16,005 nt of DNA, taken from positions 1 to 16,005 of the forward strand of contig DBYD01000041.1 in the NCBI GenBank assembly GCA_002309855.1, given 5' to 3'. The translations under genes and the position numbers were made by a program. Source of the stretch: Bacteroidales bacterium UBA1195. Lineage in GTDB: Bacteria; Bacteroidota; Bacteroidia; Bacteroidales; WCHB1-69. Positions 1 through 6,567 of the stretch are shown here, in pieces (the first letter of the stretch is position 1; every line of letters begins with the position of its first letter). The notes below the pieces were generated by a model. The model saw only the letters and a program-made list of their open reading frames with translations, had not been told where the DNA came from and did not search any database.

Positions 1-47
1 CGTGTCCCTGTATGTATGGAAGATGTATTCGTTCATGATGAAAAAAA

Positions 48-770
48 TTACCATTTTACACTAGTTATCTTTTTTATCCCCTCATACATTGTTGCTACTC
101 TACTATATTCTAAAAAAGTCACGCGCTTTTGTATAGGTTCAAACATTGAAACATTTAATTTGTCTTCGTACTCTTTTTTCCGACAACAATCTGCTACAAT
201 ATAGAAATTAGCATGGAAATCTTGTAATTCATAAAACTTTGATAAGGAATTCTTTATATCTGTAGTGTGCTCTATCTCATAAAAAGCAGATGGCATCCTT
301 CGCTCATTAAACCAAATCACATCAATTGTGCGTGCCTTTTTCTTGAGATTATCGTATGTAAAATCTGGCAATGTTGTAGTATCAGACAATTCAGCTAATA
401 GTTGCCTCCCCATAAATTTGCGACTTTTGTCTTGTGCAGGAACATATGTCAGTTGTTGATTGAACTTTCCTATTTCGATTAGCAAGCCTTGATAATAACC
501 ATGTGTAAACAACTCTTCACTATGCTTATCGCCTACTTTAAGTTCAAACATATTCAAAACTTCATCACGCATTTCCTCAAGAGCCCATAATCCTGGTTGA
601 ATGCGAAATATCTCCTTGCTATCTTGAACTATTCGTCTTACCGTTGCCTCGGGTGTTTTAGTGGCCCATGTAGAGAAATCAACGACCTCATTTAATCTGC
701 GTAAAGTGGCGTACCCGCCTTCTTTTCGCATGGCTTCAATGACCTGCATGGCTTGAGTTGTCTTTTTCAT
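48..770 (-). CDS. Winged-helix plus PD-(D/E)XK-like nuclease-domain protein
   Basis: A 240-residue soluble protein. Residues 1-65 look like a winged-helix module of the HARE-HTH kind, ending in the typical 'IFRIQPGLWAL' wing. Residues 140-225 look like a restriction-endonuclease fold: hydrophobic strand with D150 (ARTIDVIWF), then E165-I-E167 (AFYEIEHTTDI), then a helix (LSKFYELQDF) and a strand (NFYIVAD). This D...ExE layout matches nuclease-like proteins often seen near restriction systems. DNA cleavage or modification sensing is inference; the classical lysine is replaced by a second acidic residue, so it may be inactive or use a variant site. No methyltransferase or other restriction gene is adjacent. 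The gene is visibly more AT-rich than the efflux operon, which suggests acquisition by transfer. It starts at the ATG directly downstream of an AT-rich leader; I see no convincing promoter box. Confidence 0.75.
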   Translation of the reverse strand: MKKTTQAMQVIEAMRKEGGYATLRRLNEVVDFSTWATKTPEATVRRIVQDSKEIFRIQPGLWALEEMRDEVLNMFELKVGDKHSEELFTHGYYQGLLIEIGKFNQQLTYVPAQDKSRKFMGRQLLAELSDTTTLPDFTYDNLKKKARTIDVIWFNERRMPSAFYEIEHTTDIKNSLSKFYELQDFHANFYIVADCCRKKEYEDKLNVSMFEPIQKRVTFLEYSRVATMYEGIKKITSVKW

Positions 771-878
771 GGTTAATTATACTATATACAATGTAATAAT
801 TTTTTATTGAGGAGTTAATATTTAACGTTTCTATCCTTCCAAATATTGCCGCCCTTTTCTTTTTTTTTCAAATTAAAC

Positions 879-897
879 GCCCGTACACACGCGGGGC
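879..897 (-). terminator. Weak hairpin after the nitroreductase gene
   Basis: Two bases past the nitroreductase stop, on the minus strand, a GC-rich arm (GCCCCG) can pair imperfectly with CGGGC across a short loop, followed by TTTAATTTG. The stem is only 4-5 bp and the T-run is interrupted, so this is a weak terminator candidate. Confidence 0.25.
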
Positions 898-899
898 CG

Positions 900-1577
900 T
901 CACGCCCACTCGAAATTCTCCTTTCCCGCACCGATTTCAAAATGGCATTTCGCGATGCCGAGGTCAAGATGCGAATAGCCGATGAGGGAGAATTTGGCTA
1001 TAGCCTCCACTCGGTTGCCTTCGTGAAGGATGAATTTGAACTTCTGCTGGTTGACTGCGGTCGGAGCCAGAAGTGCAGCCCCAACACCTTTCCTGAACCA
1101 TTCCGGCACAGGAGCAGCCGCTTGGGCCACATCGTCAAACGACCTCTTCTGCGGATGCTGCACACCCTGCGTGGCCCCGTAGCCGAAAGCGATGACACTT
1201 TTCAGCTCCTCATCAGTACCTATCCGGAACAACGACATGTTTTTCTTGTATGAGGCTCCGACCCAGCAGGTATTGAATCCCAGCGTCTGCATCTCCAGAA
1301 CCAGCCATTCCCCCCAATATCCGGCCGTCAAACTGCCTTCCCGACCTTTGTGCGCTACCACAGCGATATAGTTGCTCACATTCCGAAATCTGCCGTATTT
1401 TGCAATGAGCGAAGAGAATGCTTCCGGCTCATCTGATATCAGCTGAAGATGCACGCCGCCTTCACGGTTGCAACGTCCGATGCACTCCTGTATCGCCTCT
1501 ATTTTCTTCGCCTCAATTGGCTTGTCAATATAATGCCGCACGGAATGGCGTGCGGTGATGGCTTCAAGTTCTGTCAT
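900..1577 (-). CDS. Small nitroreductase-family protein (TM1586-like)
   Basis: A 225-residue flavoprotein candidate of the nitroreductase superfamily, likely FMN-dependent and NAD(P)H-using; the substrate is not predictable. The N-terminus carries the FMN-phosphate motif RHSVRHY (residues 10-16). The second half has LLAPTAVNQQKFKF (169-182) and YSHLDLGIAKCHFEIGA (201-217), matching the C-terminal half-site of TM1586-type nitroreductases. Two nearly equivalent halves in one chain fit that family, which packs a pseudo-dimer into a monomer. I chose the ATG at 1577 because it puts RHSVR about ten residues from the N-terminus, as in relatives. An in-frame ATG at 1610 is also possible: it overlaps the upstream stop as ATGA and is preceded by AAGGA. 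Either way the gene is probably co-transcribed with the upstream lipoprotein gene. Confidence 0.85.
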   Translation of the reverse strand: MTELEAITARHSVRHYIDKPIEAKKIEAIQECIGRCNREGGVHLQLISDEPEAFSSLIAKYGRFRNVSNYIAVVAHKGREGSLTAGYWGEWLVLEMQTLGFNTCWVGASYKKNMSLFRIGTDEELKSVIAFGYGATQGVQHPQKRSFDDVAQAAAPVPEWFRKGVGAALLAPTAVNQQKFKFILHEGNRVEAIAKFSLIGYSHLDLGIAKCHFEIGAGKENFEWA

Positions 1578-1606
1578 AATAAAAAAACTATTCATTCGAT
1601 AATCCC

Positions 1607-2356
1607 TCATTTCTTCCTTGTCAAAGGCTGGAAACTGTTCAGATAATGATTGTTATCGCTGTGGACACTCAGACATTGCATAGTGTCTGCTGAAAAACAG
1701 AATGTTGTAATGTGTGTCTCGTCGTAAATAAACTCCATGAGGTCGGAATTACGATTTGTACGGCGTGCGTAACCTCGTATTCCAGAACTGTAAGCTTCAA
1801 TTGAATTTATATTTGAAGGATTATTTTTGTCTTTCTTTTTTTCAATGTTATAGATAAAGCGTATTGAATCGTCAATGGCATCAAAAAGTACCAATCGCTC
1901 GTCCAATGTGTCATCGTGGTATTCATAGATAGCAGAGGCATATTCCTCTTCCCATCTGATGCAGGAAGGACCGCAAAGCAGAACAATGCCGTTGGCGTTG
2001 ACGTGATTCATTATTTTAATCAAGTCTTCTTCTGCAATGCCGTAACGTTCAACAAAGGCGTCGCTGTGGCCTGTCAAAGGGAATGGACAGGTGGTGTCAA
2101 ATCTGGCACGAAATGTCCAGTGATTGGGCAGAGATCTGTCATAGCCAATAATACCTTTCTCACCATTTGCAAAATCCACAAACCAGGAATGAGATAAAGG
2201 CCCTACATAATAACTTATGGATTCAATTGGCTGCAAGGTAATACCATTGACGGAATCCATATATGTCGGTTTTGGGTAATCGATATTGTTTTGTGTTTTG
2301 CACGCTGTCAATATCGTACCAAATGCCAAAATAAGAATTAGTTTGTCCACTTTCAT
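1607..2356 (-). CDS. Hypothetical lipoprotein
   Basis: A 249-residue protein of no family I recognise. It begins with a lipoprotein signal: Lys-rich start, hydrophobic stretch LILILAFGTILTA, and lipobox LTAC with Cys19 as the acylation site, so it should be anchored to a membrane facing the periplasm. The mature part has no membrane segment and is rich in Asp, Glu and aromatics. Two cysteine-containing stretches, 'RFDTTCPFPL' and 'LLCGPSCIRW', could form disulfides. It lies upstream of the nitroreductase and its stop codon at 1607-1609 falls inside or just before that gene's start region, so the two are likely one transcription unit. Nothing in the sequence reveals its role. Confidence 0.7.
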   Translation of the reverse strand: MKVDKLILILAFGTILTACKTQNNIDYPKPTYMDSVNGITLQPIESISYYVGPLSHSWFVDFANGEKGIIGYDRSLPNHWTFRARFDTTCPFPLTGHSDAFVERYGIAEEDLIKIMNHVNANGIVLLCGPSCIRWEEEYASAIYEYHDDTLDERLVLFDAIDDSIRFIYNIEKKKDKNNPSNINSIEAYSSGIRGYARRTNRNSDLMEFIYDETHITTFCFSADTMQCLSVHSDNNHYLNSFQPLTRKK

Positions 2357-2407
2357 ATCCAGTTGTAATCAAAAAAATGGTCTATAAACGTTGGTTTTAT
2401 TATTCAC

Positions 2408-2436
2408 TTTAACGCGCAACATCTATGAATATTGTG
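2408..2436. repeat. 29-bp direct repeat, copy 1 (left of TA module)
   Basis: TTTAACGCGCAACATC followed by TATGAATATTGTG. It matches positions 3215-3243 at 27 of 29 bases in the same orientation. It lies 13 bp beyond the stop codon of the PIN toxin gene. Confidence 0.85.
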
Positions 2437-2449
2437 TGCCAGTGAGCAC

Positions 2450-2854
2450 CTAACGCTTCAATATTTCAATCATCTCCGCAGGTGTTACCACAATAGGCGA
2501 TACGGGAAAGTGTTTCTGGTTGCCAGTAACAAGATAGGCATCCTCCTTTGATAAAGCAACTTCATAGAACACAGCATCGGACGCATCAAGAAAGGTTTCA
2601 CCACTTGAAACGCGCTCGCGCTTTATCCCGTATCTTTTTATCCGATTAACAATGTCTGTGACCAGCCTTTCCGGAAAACCGAACTTTATTCGATGCAAAA
2701 CATTCACATATTCCGACATAATCTCGTCATTATAGACCGGTACAAGCGAACTGCGGCCAATTTGACCAATTACCTGTACTGTCGCCGAAGCGGGATTACG
2801 TGACATGATACCTGACACAATAACGTTTGTGTCAATAACTGCATAAACTCTCAT
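2450..2854 (-). CDS. PIN-domain toxin (VapC-like ribonuclease, COG1569 type)
   Basis: A 134-residue PIN-fold protein, expected to be a metal-dependent endoribonuclease toxin neutralised by the antitoxin encoded just upstream. Visible acidic residues: D8 in VIDTNVIVSG, E48 in DEIMSEY, and D90/D93 in FLDASDAVFYEVAL. The C-terminal LVTGNQKHFP has Asn in place of the usual fourth Asp, which is common in this 'putative toxin-antitoxin system toxin component, PIN family' group. I start it at the ATG at 2854, 2 bp after the antitoxin stop (TGATTATG). A TTG six bases earlier would add two residues and create a 4-bp overlap but is less likely. Length is normal for the family and no key residue is lost, so it is probably functional. 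Confidence 0.88.
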   Translation of the reverse strand: MRVYAVIDTNVIVSGIMSRNPASATVQVIGQIGRSSLVPVYNDEIMSEYVNVLHRIKFGFPERLVTDIVNRIKRYGIKRERVSSGETFLDASDAVFYEVALSKEDAYLVTGNQKHFPVSPIVVTPAEMIEILKR

Positions 2855-2856
2855 AA

Positions 2857-3138
2857 TCAATTCTTCTCAGATCGTGCCAACGCTATCTCCTTGTTTATTT
2901 CATCCAGCGTCAATTCCGGAAACATTCCAGATTCTGCCATGGAACGCAAAGTCTTGAAAGATTCGGTGTCTTCCATTTTCTCCGCCCTGATGATAAAAGG
3001 GATGCAACGTTGCTGCACCACCGCGTTGGCGAAAACATTCATTGCCGTGTTGGCGCTCATGCCGAACTCAGCGCAAAGTGCGTCGAACGATGCCTTCAAT
3101 TGTGAGTCCATCCTCACTGTCATTGATACCTGTGCCAT
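2857..3138 (-). CDS. RelB/DinJ-family antitoxin
   Basis: A 93-residue antitoxin. The N-terminus SMTVRMDSQLKASFDALCAEFG followed by MSANTAMNVFANAVVQQ is a ribbon-helix-helix DNA-binding fold typical of RelB/DinJ, which usually represses its own operon as a dimer. The C-terminal part (residues 50-93, acidic and helical, ending LDEINKEIALARSEKN) would wrap the toxin. RelB/DinJ proteins classically pair with RelE/YafQ toxins, whereas here the partner is a PIN protein, a mixed pairing known in Bacteroidetes. It is the first gene of the pair. An imperfect inverted repeat upstream (3167-3188) could be its operator. Confidence 0.9.
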   Translation of the reverse strand: MAQVSMTVRMDSQLKASFDALCAEFGMSANTAMNVFANAVVQQRCIPFIIRAEKMEDTESFKTLRSMAESGMFPELTLDEINKEIALARSEKN

Positions 3139-3166
3139 AATATTATTTTTTTTTGCCTTAACGCAT

Positions 3167-3188
3167 GATGCATTATATTTATTGCATT
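3167..3188. promoter_or_regulatory. Imperfect inverted repeat upstream of relB-like gene
   Basis: GATGCA (3167-3172) and TGCATT (3183-3188) form a 5-of-6 inverted repeat with a 10-bp AT-rich spacer, about 30 bp upstream of the antitoxin start. The centre-to-centre spacing of 16 bp would suit a ribbon-helix-helix autorepressor, but binding is inference. Confidence 0.4.
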
Positions 3189-3214
3189 CTGACGTAAAAA
3201 AATTCCAACATATT

Positions 3215-3243
3215 TTTAACGCGCAACATCCACGAATATTGTG
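3215..3243. repeat. 29-bp direct repeat, copy 2 (right of TA module)
   Basis: TTTAACGCGCAACATC followed by CACGAATATTGTG; differs from copy 1 (2408-2436) at two positions. The repeat unit including the intervening toxin-antitoxin genes is 807 bp. Confidence 0.85.
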
Positions 3244-3339
3244 CCGCAGGGTCGGATTGAGTGCGGAATCATCAACAAAGACGCTGTTGTGGCCTAAAAA
3301 TCATCATTTTTGGTGATGAACCGATTGCGGGAAGGCGTG

Positions 3340-3347
3340 TACCTTTG
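3340..3347 (+). promoter_or_regulatory. Bacteroidetes -7 box for the MptD-like gene
   Basis: TACCTTTG is an exact TAnnTTTG match and lies 25 bp before the ATG at 3373. No good TTTG box lies at the expected distance upstream. A small hairpin (TCATCA 3301-3306 / TGATGA 3314-3319) lies just upstream of it. Confidence 0.6.
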
Positions 3348-3372
3348 CAGAAAATTTTAAAACTGTTTCAAT

Positions 3373-3957
3373 ATGGATAAAAAATTTACTTTCAAAAAAG
3401 TGGCCGTGGTCCTGCTGATGGCCGTGGCCTATCTTGCCACATTCATTCTGGGTGCCACAAGCGGAATCATCCACCCGGCGAGCTACGCCTATATCGGTGC
3501 GTTGCTGCCTTTAGTGTTCGCGCTGGTCTATCTCAACACCTGCACCATCATCCGAGGCTTCGGCGCGGCAACGGCATTGAACGGCTTTATCCTTGTGTTG
3601 TTCCTGATAGCAGGAGAGGCTGACGTGACTTACATCATCGGGACAGTCGTTCTGACAGCGTTTGCTGAGGTTCTCAGAAAGGCAAACGGTTACGGCACGC
3701 TGAAGGGTGTCCGCCGGAGTTTCCTGCCCTTCGCCTTCTCCTTTTTCGCCTACACCGCCCACTGGTGGACCGACACCGAAGGCTCCCTTGCCGCTGCCGT
3801 TGAGGAGATGCCCGCCGGCTACGACGCGCTGATGAAACCCGTTATCGACAACGTCCCCATGCTAATAGTGGCGCTGGTTCTGACCATCCCCGTGGCAATA
3901 TTCGGGATGCGTCTGGCGGAACGCATATTGAGAAAACGTGCGGAAGAATTAGAATAA
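3373..3957 (+). CDS. MptD-family (Trep_Strep) ECF-transporter S-component-like membrane protein
   Basis: A 194-residue integral membrane protein with about five or six hydrophobic segments: roughly residues 10-30, 38-54, 60-78, 84-100, 115-130 and 158-178. The N-terminal 'TFILGATSGIIHPASYAYIGALLPLV', a loop with EEMPAGYDALMKP, and the basic tail (ERILRKRAEELE) agree with the Trep_Strep/MptD group, thought to be substrate-binding S components of energy-coupling-factor importers. No EcfA ATPase or EcfT gene lies in the window, so it would have to share an energising module encoded elsewhere, or it does something else. The substrate is unknown. The gene has its own -7 box and is followed after 33 bp by another membrane protein gene. 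Confidence 0.72.
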   Translation: MDKKFTFKKVAVVLLMAVAYLATFILGATSGIIHPASYAYIGALLPLVFALVYLNTCTIIRGFGAATALNGFILVLFLIAGEADVTYIIGTVVLTAFAEVLRKANGYGTLKGVRRSFLPFAFSFFAYTAHWWTDTEGSLAAAVEEMPAGYDALMKPVIDNVPMLIVALVLTIPVAIFGMRLAERILRKRAEELE

Positions 3958-3990
3958 AGTTTTGATGTATAACCATTTAAAAATATCGTT

Positions 3991-4389
3991 ATGGAAACAA
4001 AAATTTCAAAAGTCTCCCTTATTTGGGTGATTATCATGGTCGGTTTTGCCATGCACATGCTGGCTGACATGCTTCCCGCCTTCTGGGGTGCCGACATCGC
4101 CATGCCCGACGCCACGGGTGAGGCTCCTACAGGTATGATGCTGTTTATGATTGGGATGGCTTTCTTCGTCCCGATGTGCGGACTGCTCTGCATGAACTAC
4201 CGCAACTGCAAGGCAATGCGCGTAATCAACCTCGTGCTGGCCTGCATTATGATGCTGTTCAACATCTTCCATGCCACCGAGCTGCTTATGGAGTTCAGCC
4301 CCGTGCAGCTGCTAATCCATCCCGTAATGATGTTACTGGGCGTGTATCTGTTCATTTATTCGCTCCGGCTGGTGAAGCGGAAGGGGTGA
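3991..4389 (+). CDS. Four-helix membrane protein, unknown function
   Basis: A 132-residue protein with four predicted membrane helices, near residues 9-30, 47-66, 77-95 and 103-124, and a basic C-terminal end (RLVKRKG) that probably stays in the cytoplasm. It is Met-rich and has histidines in or near helices (MHMLADM, FNIFHATELL, LLIHPVMML), which could bind a cofactor or metal; that is only a guess. I do not recognise the family. It follows the MptD-like gene by 33 bp on the same strand with no promoter visible between, so the two are probably co-transcribed. It ends 60 bp before the convergent AraC gene; I see no clear terminator there. Confidence 0.65.
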   Translation: METKISKVSLIWVIIMVGFAMHMLADMLPAFWGADIAMPDATGEAPTGMMLFMIGMAFFVPMCGLLCMNYRNCKAMRVINLVLACIMMLFNIFHATELLMEFSPVQLLIHPVMMLLGVYLFIYSLRLVKRKG

Positions 4390-4449
4390 GATACAATCAC
4401 TCCTTCACGCCCTTGAACTCGAAGCCGGACTATTCTATAACTTGATAAA

Positions 4450-5277
4450 TTACCTGTACCTCCGTCTGAACTCCGATGGGGAGATTCCTTCGTGGCGCTT
4501 GAAATATTGGCTGAAGGCCGATTGGTCGGGAAAGCGGTATTGGTCGGCAATCTGCTGCAGGCTCATCTCTGTGGTGAGGAGGCTGTTTTTGATGGCGCTG
4601 ACGAGGAAGTTGTCGATGATTTCCTTTGGCGACTGGCCGGTCTCCTTTTTGCAGATTTTATATAGGTATCGCTCTGTGACGCAGAGTTTATCCGCATAAA
4701 AGCTGGTGTTGCGTCCGCCTATGAGCACATTACTGTCCACCATCTCATAGTATCGGTTCAACGTCAATCGGGGACGGCGGTTACTGACCTCCTGTGCAAT
4801 ATCATTGTTGCCAGATTGGCTTACTGCATTGTAGATGGTCAGCAGCAAGTGGGTAAGGCTTGATGTTATCATTTTGTGACGGACGTTCATGAAAGGCTCC
4901 TTTATGGCAATCGTCAGCGATTCGTAATCCATCTCCATAAGGCGGCCGAAGGGTCCGACAAGGGTGCGGTTGCTCCAGAAGGCATGATCCAGCGAGCCGA
5001 AATCCGCATCCGCGCCCAGCAGCGAATAGACAACATTCATCAGTGACTCGTCGAAAACAAGCAGCTCCATCTCAAATTGGCTGGTGGACGAGACAGCCTT
5101 GAAATGAACGCCTTCCGGCACTATGAAAATTGTCTCCGATGTGATGCGGTGTTGCTTCAGATCGAACTTCAGCGTCACACCACCTCTTACGACCCGACAC
5201 AGCCAGGTTTCGTTAATGTTGTTTTTTACAAGTGCATCGATGTCAGCAGACTGATATTTTTTTATCTTATATTTCAT
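4450..5277 (-). CDS. AraC-family transcriptional regulator of the efflux operon
   Basis: A 275-residue regulator. The C-terminal ~100 residues form an AraC double helix-turn-helix: first HTH around 'NTSFYADKLCVTERYLYKIC', linker TGQSPKEIIDNF, second HTH around SLQQIADQYRFPDQSAFSQYFKRHEGISPSEFRRRYR. The N-terminal part (residues 1-130) resembles the cupin-like sensing domain of AraC proteins, with a conserved-looking 'IFIVPEGVHF' strand. I start it at the ATG at 5277 because this gives the normal N-terminus (MKYKIKKYQ) and the -7 box lies directly upstream. A longer frame to 5319 would start upstream of that box. It is divergent from the RND efflux operon and separated by about 130 bp, so control of that operon is likely; the inducer is unknown. 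Confidence 0.88.
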   Translation of the reverse strand: MKYKIKKYQSADIDALVKNNINETWLCRVVRGGVTLKFDLKQHRITSETIFIVPEGVHFKAVSSTSQFEMELLVFDESLMNVVYSLLGADADFGSLDHAFWSNRTLVGPFGRLMEMDYESLTIAIKEPFMNVRHKMITSSLTHLLLTIYNAVSQSGNNDIAQEVSNRRPRLTLNRYYEMVDSNVLIGGRNTSFYADKLCVTERYLYKICKKETGQSPKEIIDNFLVSAIKNSLLTTEMSLQQIADQYRFPDQSAFSQYFKRHEGISPSEFRRRYR

Positions 5278-5281
5278 GTTG

Positions 5282-5289
5282 CAAAAATA
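5282..5289 (-). promoter_or_regulatory. -7 box for the AraC-family gene
   Basis: On the minus strand TATTTTTG matches TAnnTTTG exactly and ends only 4 bp before the ATG at 5277. Transcription would then start at or very near the start codon, implying a leaderless or nearly leaderless message. A run of Ts surrounds the box, so chance is possible. Confidence 0.5.
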
Positions 5290-5364
5290 CAAAAAAAATA
5301 AATATGGTTCCGAAAACATACATTATTGGAGTGATTTTATAAAATTTGAGATGAAAAAAAGGTA

Positions 5365-5372
5365 TATTTTTG
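5365..5372 (+). promoter_or_regulatory. -7 box for the efflux operon
   Basis: TATTTTTG (TAnnTTTG match), with a TTTG 16 bp upstream (5345-5348), slightly shorter than the usual 19-21 bp spacing. It lies 38 bp before the adaptor ATG at 5411 and directly upstream of the palindrome at 5374-5388. An AT-rich perfect palindrome (ATTTTATAAAAT, 5334-5345) lies further upstream. Confidence 0.55.
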
Positions 5373-5373
5373 C

Positions 5374-5388
5374 ATTCTGATTCAGAAT
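5374..5388. promoter_or_regulatory. Perfect 15-bp palindrome at the efflux start site
   Basis: ATTCTGATTCAGAAT: two perfect 7-bp arms around one central T, beginning 1 bp after the -7 box, so it covers the expected transcription start. It is well placed as an operator that would block the efflux promoter, or as a hairpin at the 5' end of the mRNA. AraC proteins more often bind direct repeats, so the binder could be another protein. Confidence 0.55.
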
Positions 5389-5410
5389 GATAATGATACG
5401 TAGTAATTTT

Positions 5411-6511
5411 ATGAATATCAGAAACTTAATCATATCTACAATGGCGGTCGCTCTGCTGGCGGGATGCAAAAACGGCGGCGTAAGGCAGCGGCAGGAGACA
5501 GAAAGTCATGAACTGCTAAATGTTGTTGCGCAGGACTATACGCTTGAGACAGCATATCCGGCTTCAATTCATGGCAATCAGGACATCAGGATTATTCCCC
5601 GCGTGGAGGGGTACCTGACAGGCGTATATGTGAAGGAGGGCGAACGTGTGCGGGAGGGACAGCTGCTTTTCCGCCTTGACGATGCCTCCTATCGCGCGGC
5701 AATGGAGTCGGCCAATGCCAATGTCCAGACGATGACGGCCGCGCTCAACCGTGCGCAGTTGGAATACAACGGCAAAAAAACACTTCGCCAAAAAGATATT
5801 ATCTCCGATTTTGAGTTGTCACTCGCCGAGAGCGACCTTAATGTTGCGAAAGCCAACCTTGCGGCAGCGAAAGCGGCTCTCACCTCGGCCAGAAACGACC
5901 TCAGCTATACCGAAATTCGCAGTCCTTCGTGCGGTGTGGTGGGACGTATCAGCTACCGCAAAGGGGATTTTGTGGGGCCTACCATTCAGGAGGGACTGAC
6001 CGTAGTGGCCGACAACGGCCAGATGCGCGTTTTTTTCTCAATGACGGAAAACACGGTTATGCAGTATCTGTCGGAATACAAAAGTCTGGAGGAGGCGGTG
6101 AAGCGGATGCCCGAACTGCGGCTGCAGTTGTCCAATGGTACCTTTTACGAACAAACTGGCCGCGTGGAGAGCATCAGCGGCGTGGTGGACGAACGCACAG
6201 GTGCCGTATCTGTCTGCGCCCGCTTCAACAACCCGGGCGGAATGCTGCTCAGCGGCGGTACGGGTAAAATCGTGATTCCCACCGGACTTCACAACGCCAT
6301 CGTCATCCCGCAGGAGGCCACCTATGACATCCAGGACAAGGTCTATGTGGTAAAGGTGGTGAACAGCAAGGCCGTTGCCGGAATGATACAGGTGGAGCGC
6401 ACCACCGACGGCAAGTCGTATGTGGTGACTGAAGGGCTGAAGGCTGGGGATGTCATAGTGGCGAAGGGAGCTGGGTTTGTTAAGGAGGGAATGAGGATAG
6501 TTGAGAGTTAA
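5411..6511 (+). CDS. RND efflux periplasmic adaptor lipoprotein (MFP, AcrA/MexA-like)
   Basis: A 366-residue adaptor that would link the inner-membrane RND pump to the outer-membrane factor. The N-terminus is a lipoprotein signal with lipobox LAGC (Cys19). The first half of the lipoyl domain is 'IIPRVEGYLTGVYVKEGERV' (61-80) and its second half is around YTEIRSPSCGVVGRISYRKGDFVG (166-189). They are separated by a coiled-coil hairpin, about residues 95-162, rich in Ala, Asn and Leu heptads. Beta-barrel and membrane-proximal segments follow, ending GDVIVAKGAGFVKEGMRI. I choose the ATG at 5411. Two earlier in-frame ATGs (5387, 5393) fall inside or next to the palindrome and would spoil the signal peptide. 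It is the first gene of the operon and 56 bp upstream of the pump gene. Confidence 0.93.
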   Translation: MNIRNLIISTMAVALLAGCKNGGVRQRQETESHELLNVVAQDYTLETAYPASIHGNQDIRIIPRVEGYLTGVYVKEGERVREGQLLFRLDDASYRAAMESANANVQTMTAALNRAQLEYNGKKTLRQKDIISDFELSLAESDLNVAKANLAAAKAALTSARNDLSYTEIRSPSCGVVGRISYRKGDFVGPTIQEGLTVVADNGQMRVFFSMTENTVMQYLSEYKSLEEAVKRMPELRLQLSNGTFYEQTGRVESISGVVDERTGAVSVCARFNNPGGMLLSGGTGKIVIPTGLHNAIVIPQEATYDIQDKVYVVKVVNSKAVAGMIQVERTTDGKSYVVTEGLKAGDVIVAKGAGFVKEGMRIVES

Positions 6512-6547
6512 TAGTTAATAGTTAATAGTTTAGAGTTTAGAGTTGGG
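6506..6547. repeat. Heptanucleotide tandem array between adaptor and pump genes
   Basis: Six consecutive 7-bp units: AGTTAAT three times, AGTTTAG twice, AGTTGGG once. The adaptor's stop codon lies inside the first unit and the array ends 20 bp before the pump ATG, so changes in copy number would alter the spacing between the two genes without changing either protein, except at the very end of the adaptor. Confidence 0.85.
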
Positions 6548-6567
6548 AGTCAGTTTTAAGTTTCAAA

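Noticed and set aside
814..826. Short inverted repeat GTTAA-TAT-TTAAC upstream of the first gene
   Set aside because: Five-base AT-rich arms in an AT-rich gap are expected by chance.
2408..3243. Integron cassette with attC sites around the toxin-antitoxin genes
   Set aside because: The repeats lack the paired GTTRRRY / RYYYAAC core sites and the long imperfect hairpin of attC. The direct repeats are kept as an unexplained finding instead.
4390..4449. Minus-strand reading SGFEFKGVKE followed by a stop, possibly the tail of a lost gene
   Set aside because: Ten codons only, preceded directly by a stop codon, and no family recognised.
5278..5319. Longer N-terminus for the AraC-family protein (start at 5319)
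   Set aside because: The added residues (MFSEPYLFFLYFCN) do not fit the family and would place the start upstream of the -7 box.
6506..6547. Tandem array as a CRISPR
   Set aside because: Units are 7 bp with no spacers, and no cas genes are present.
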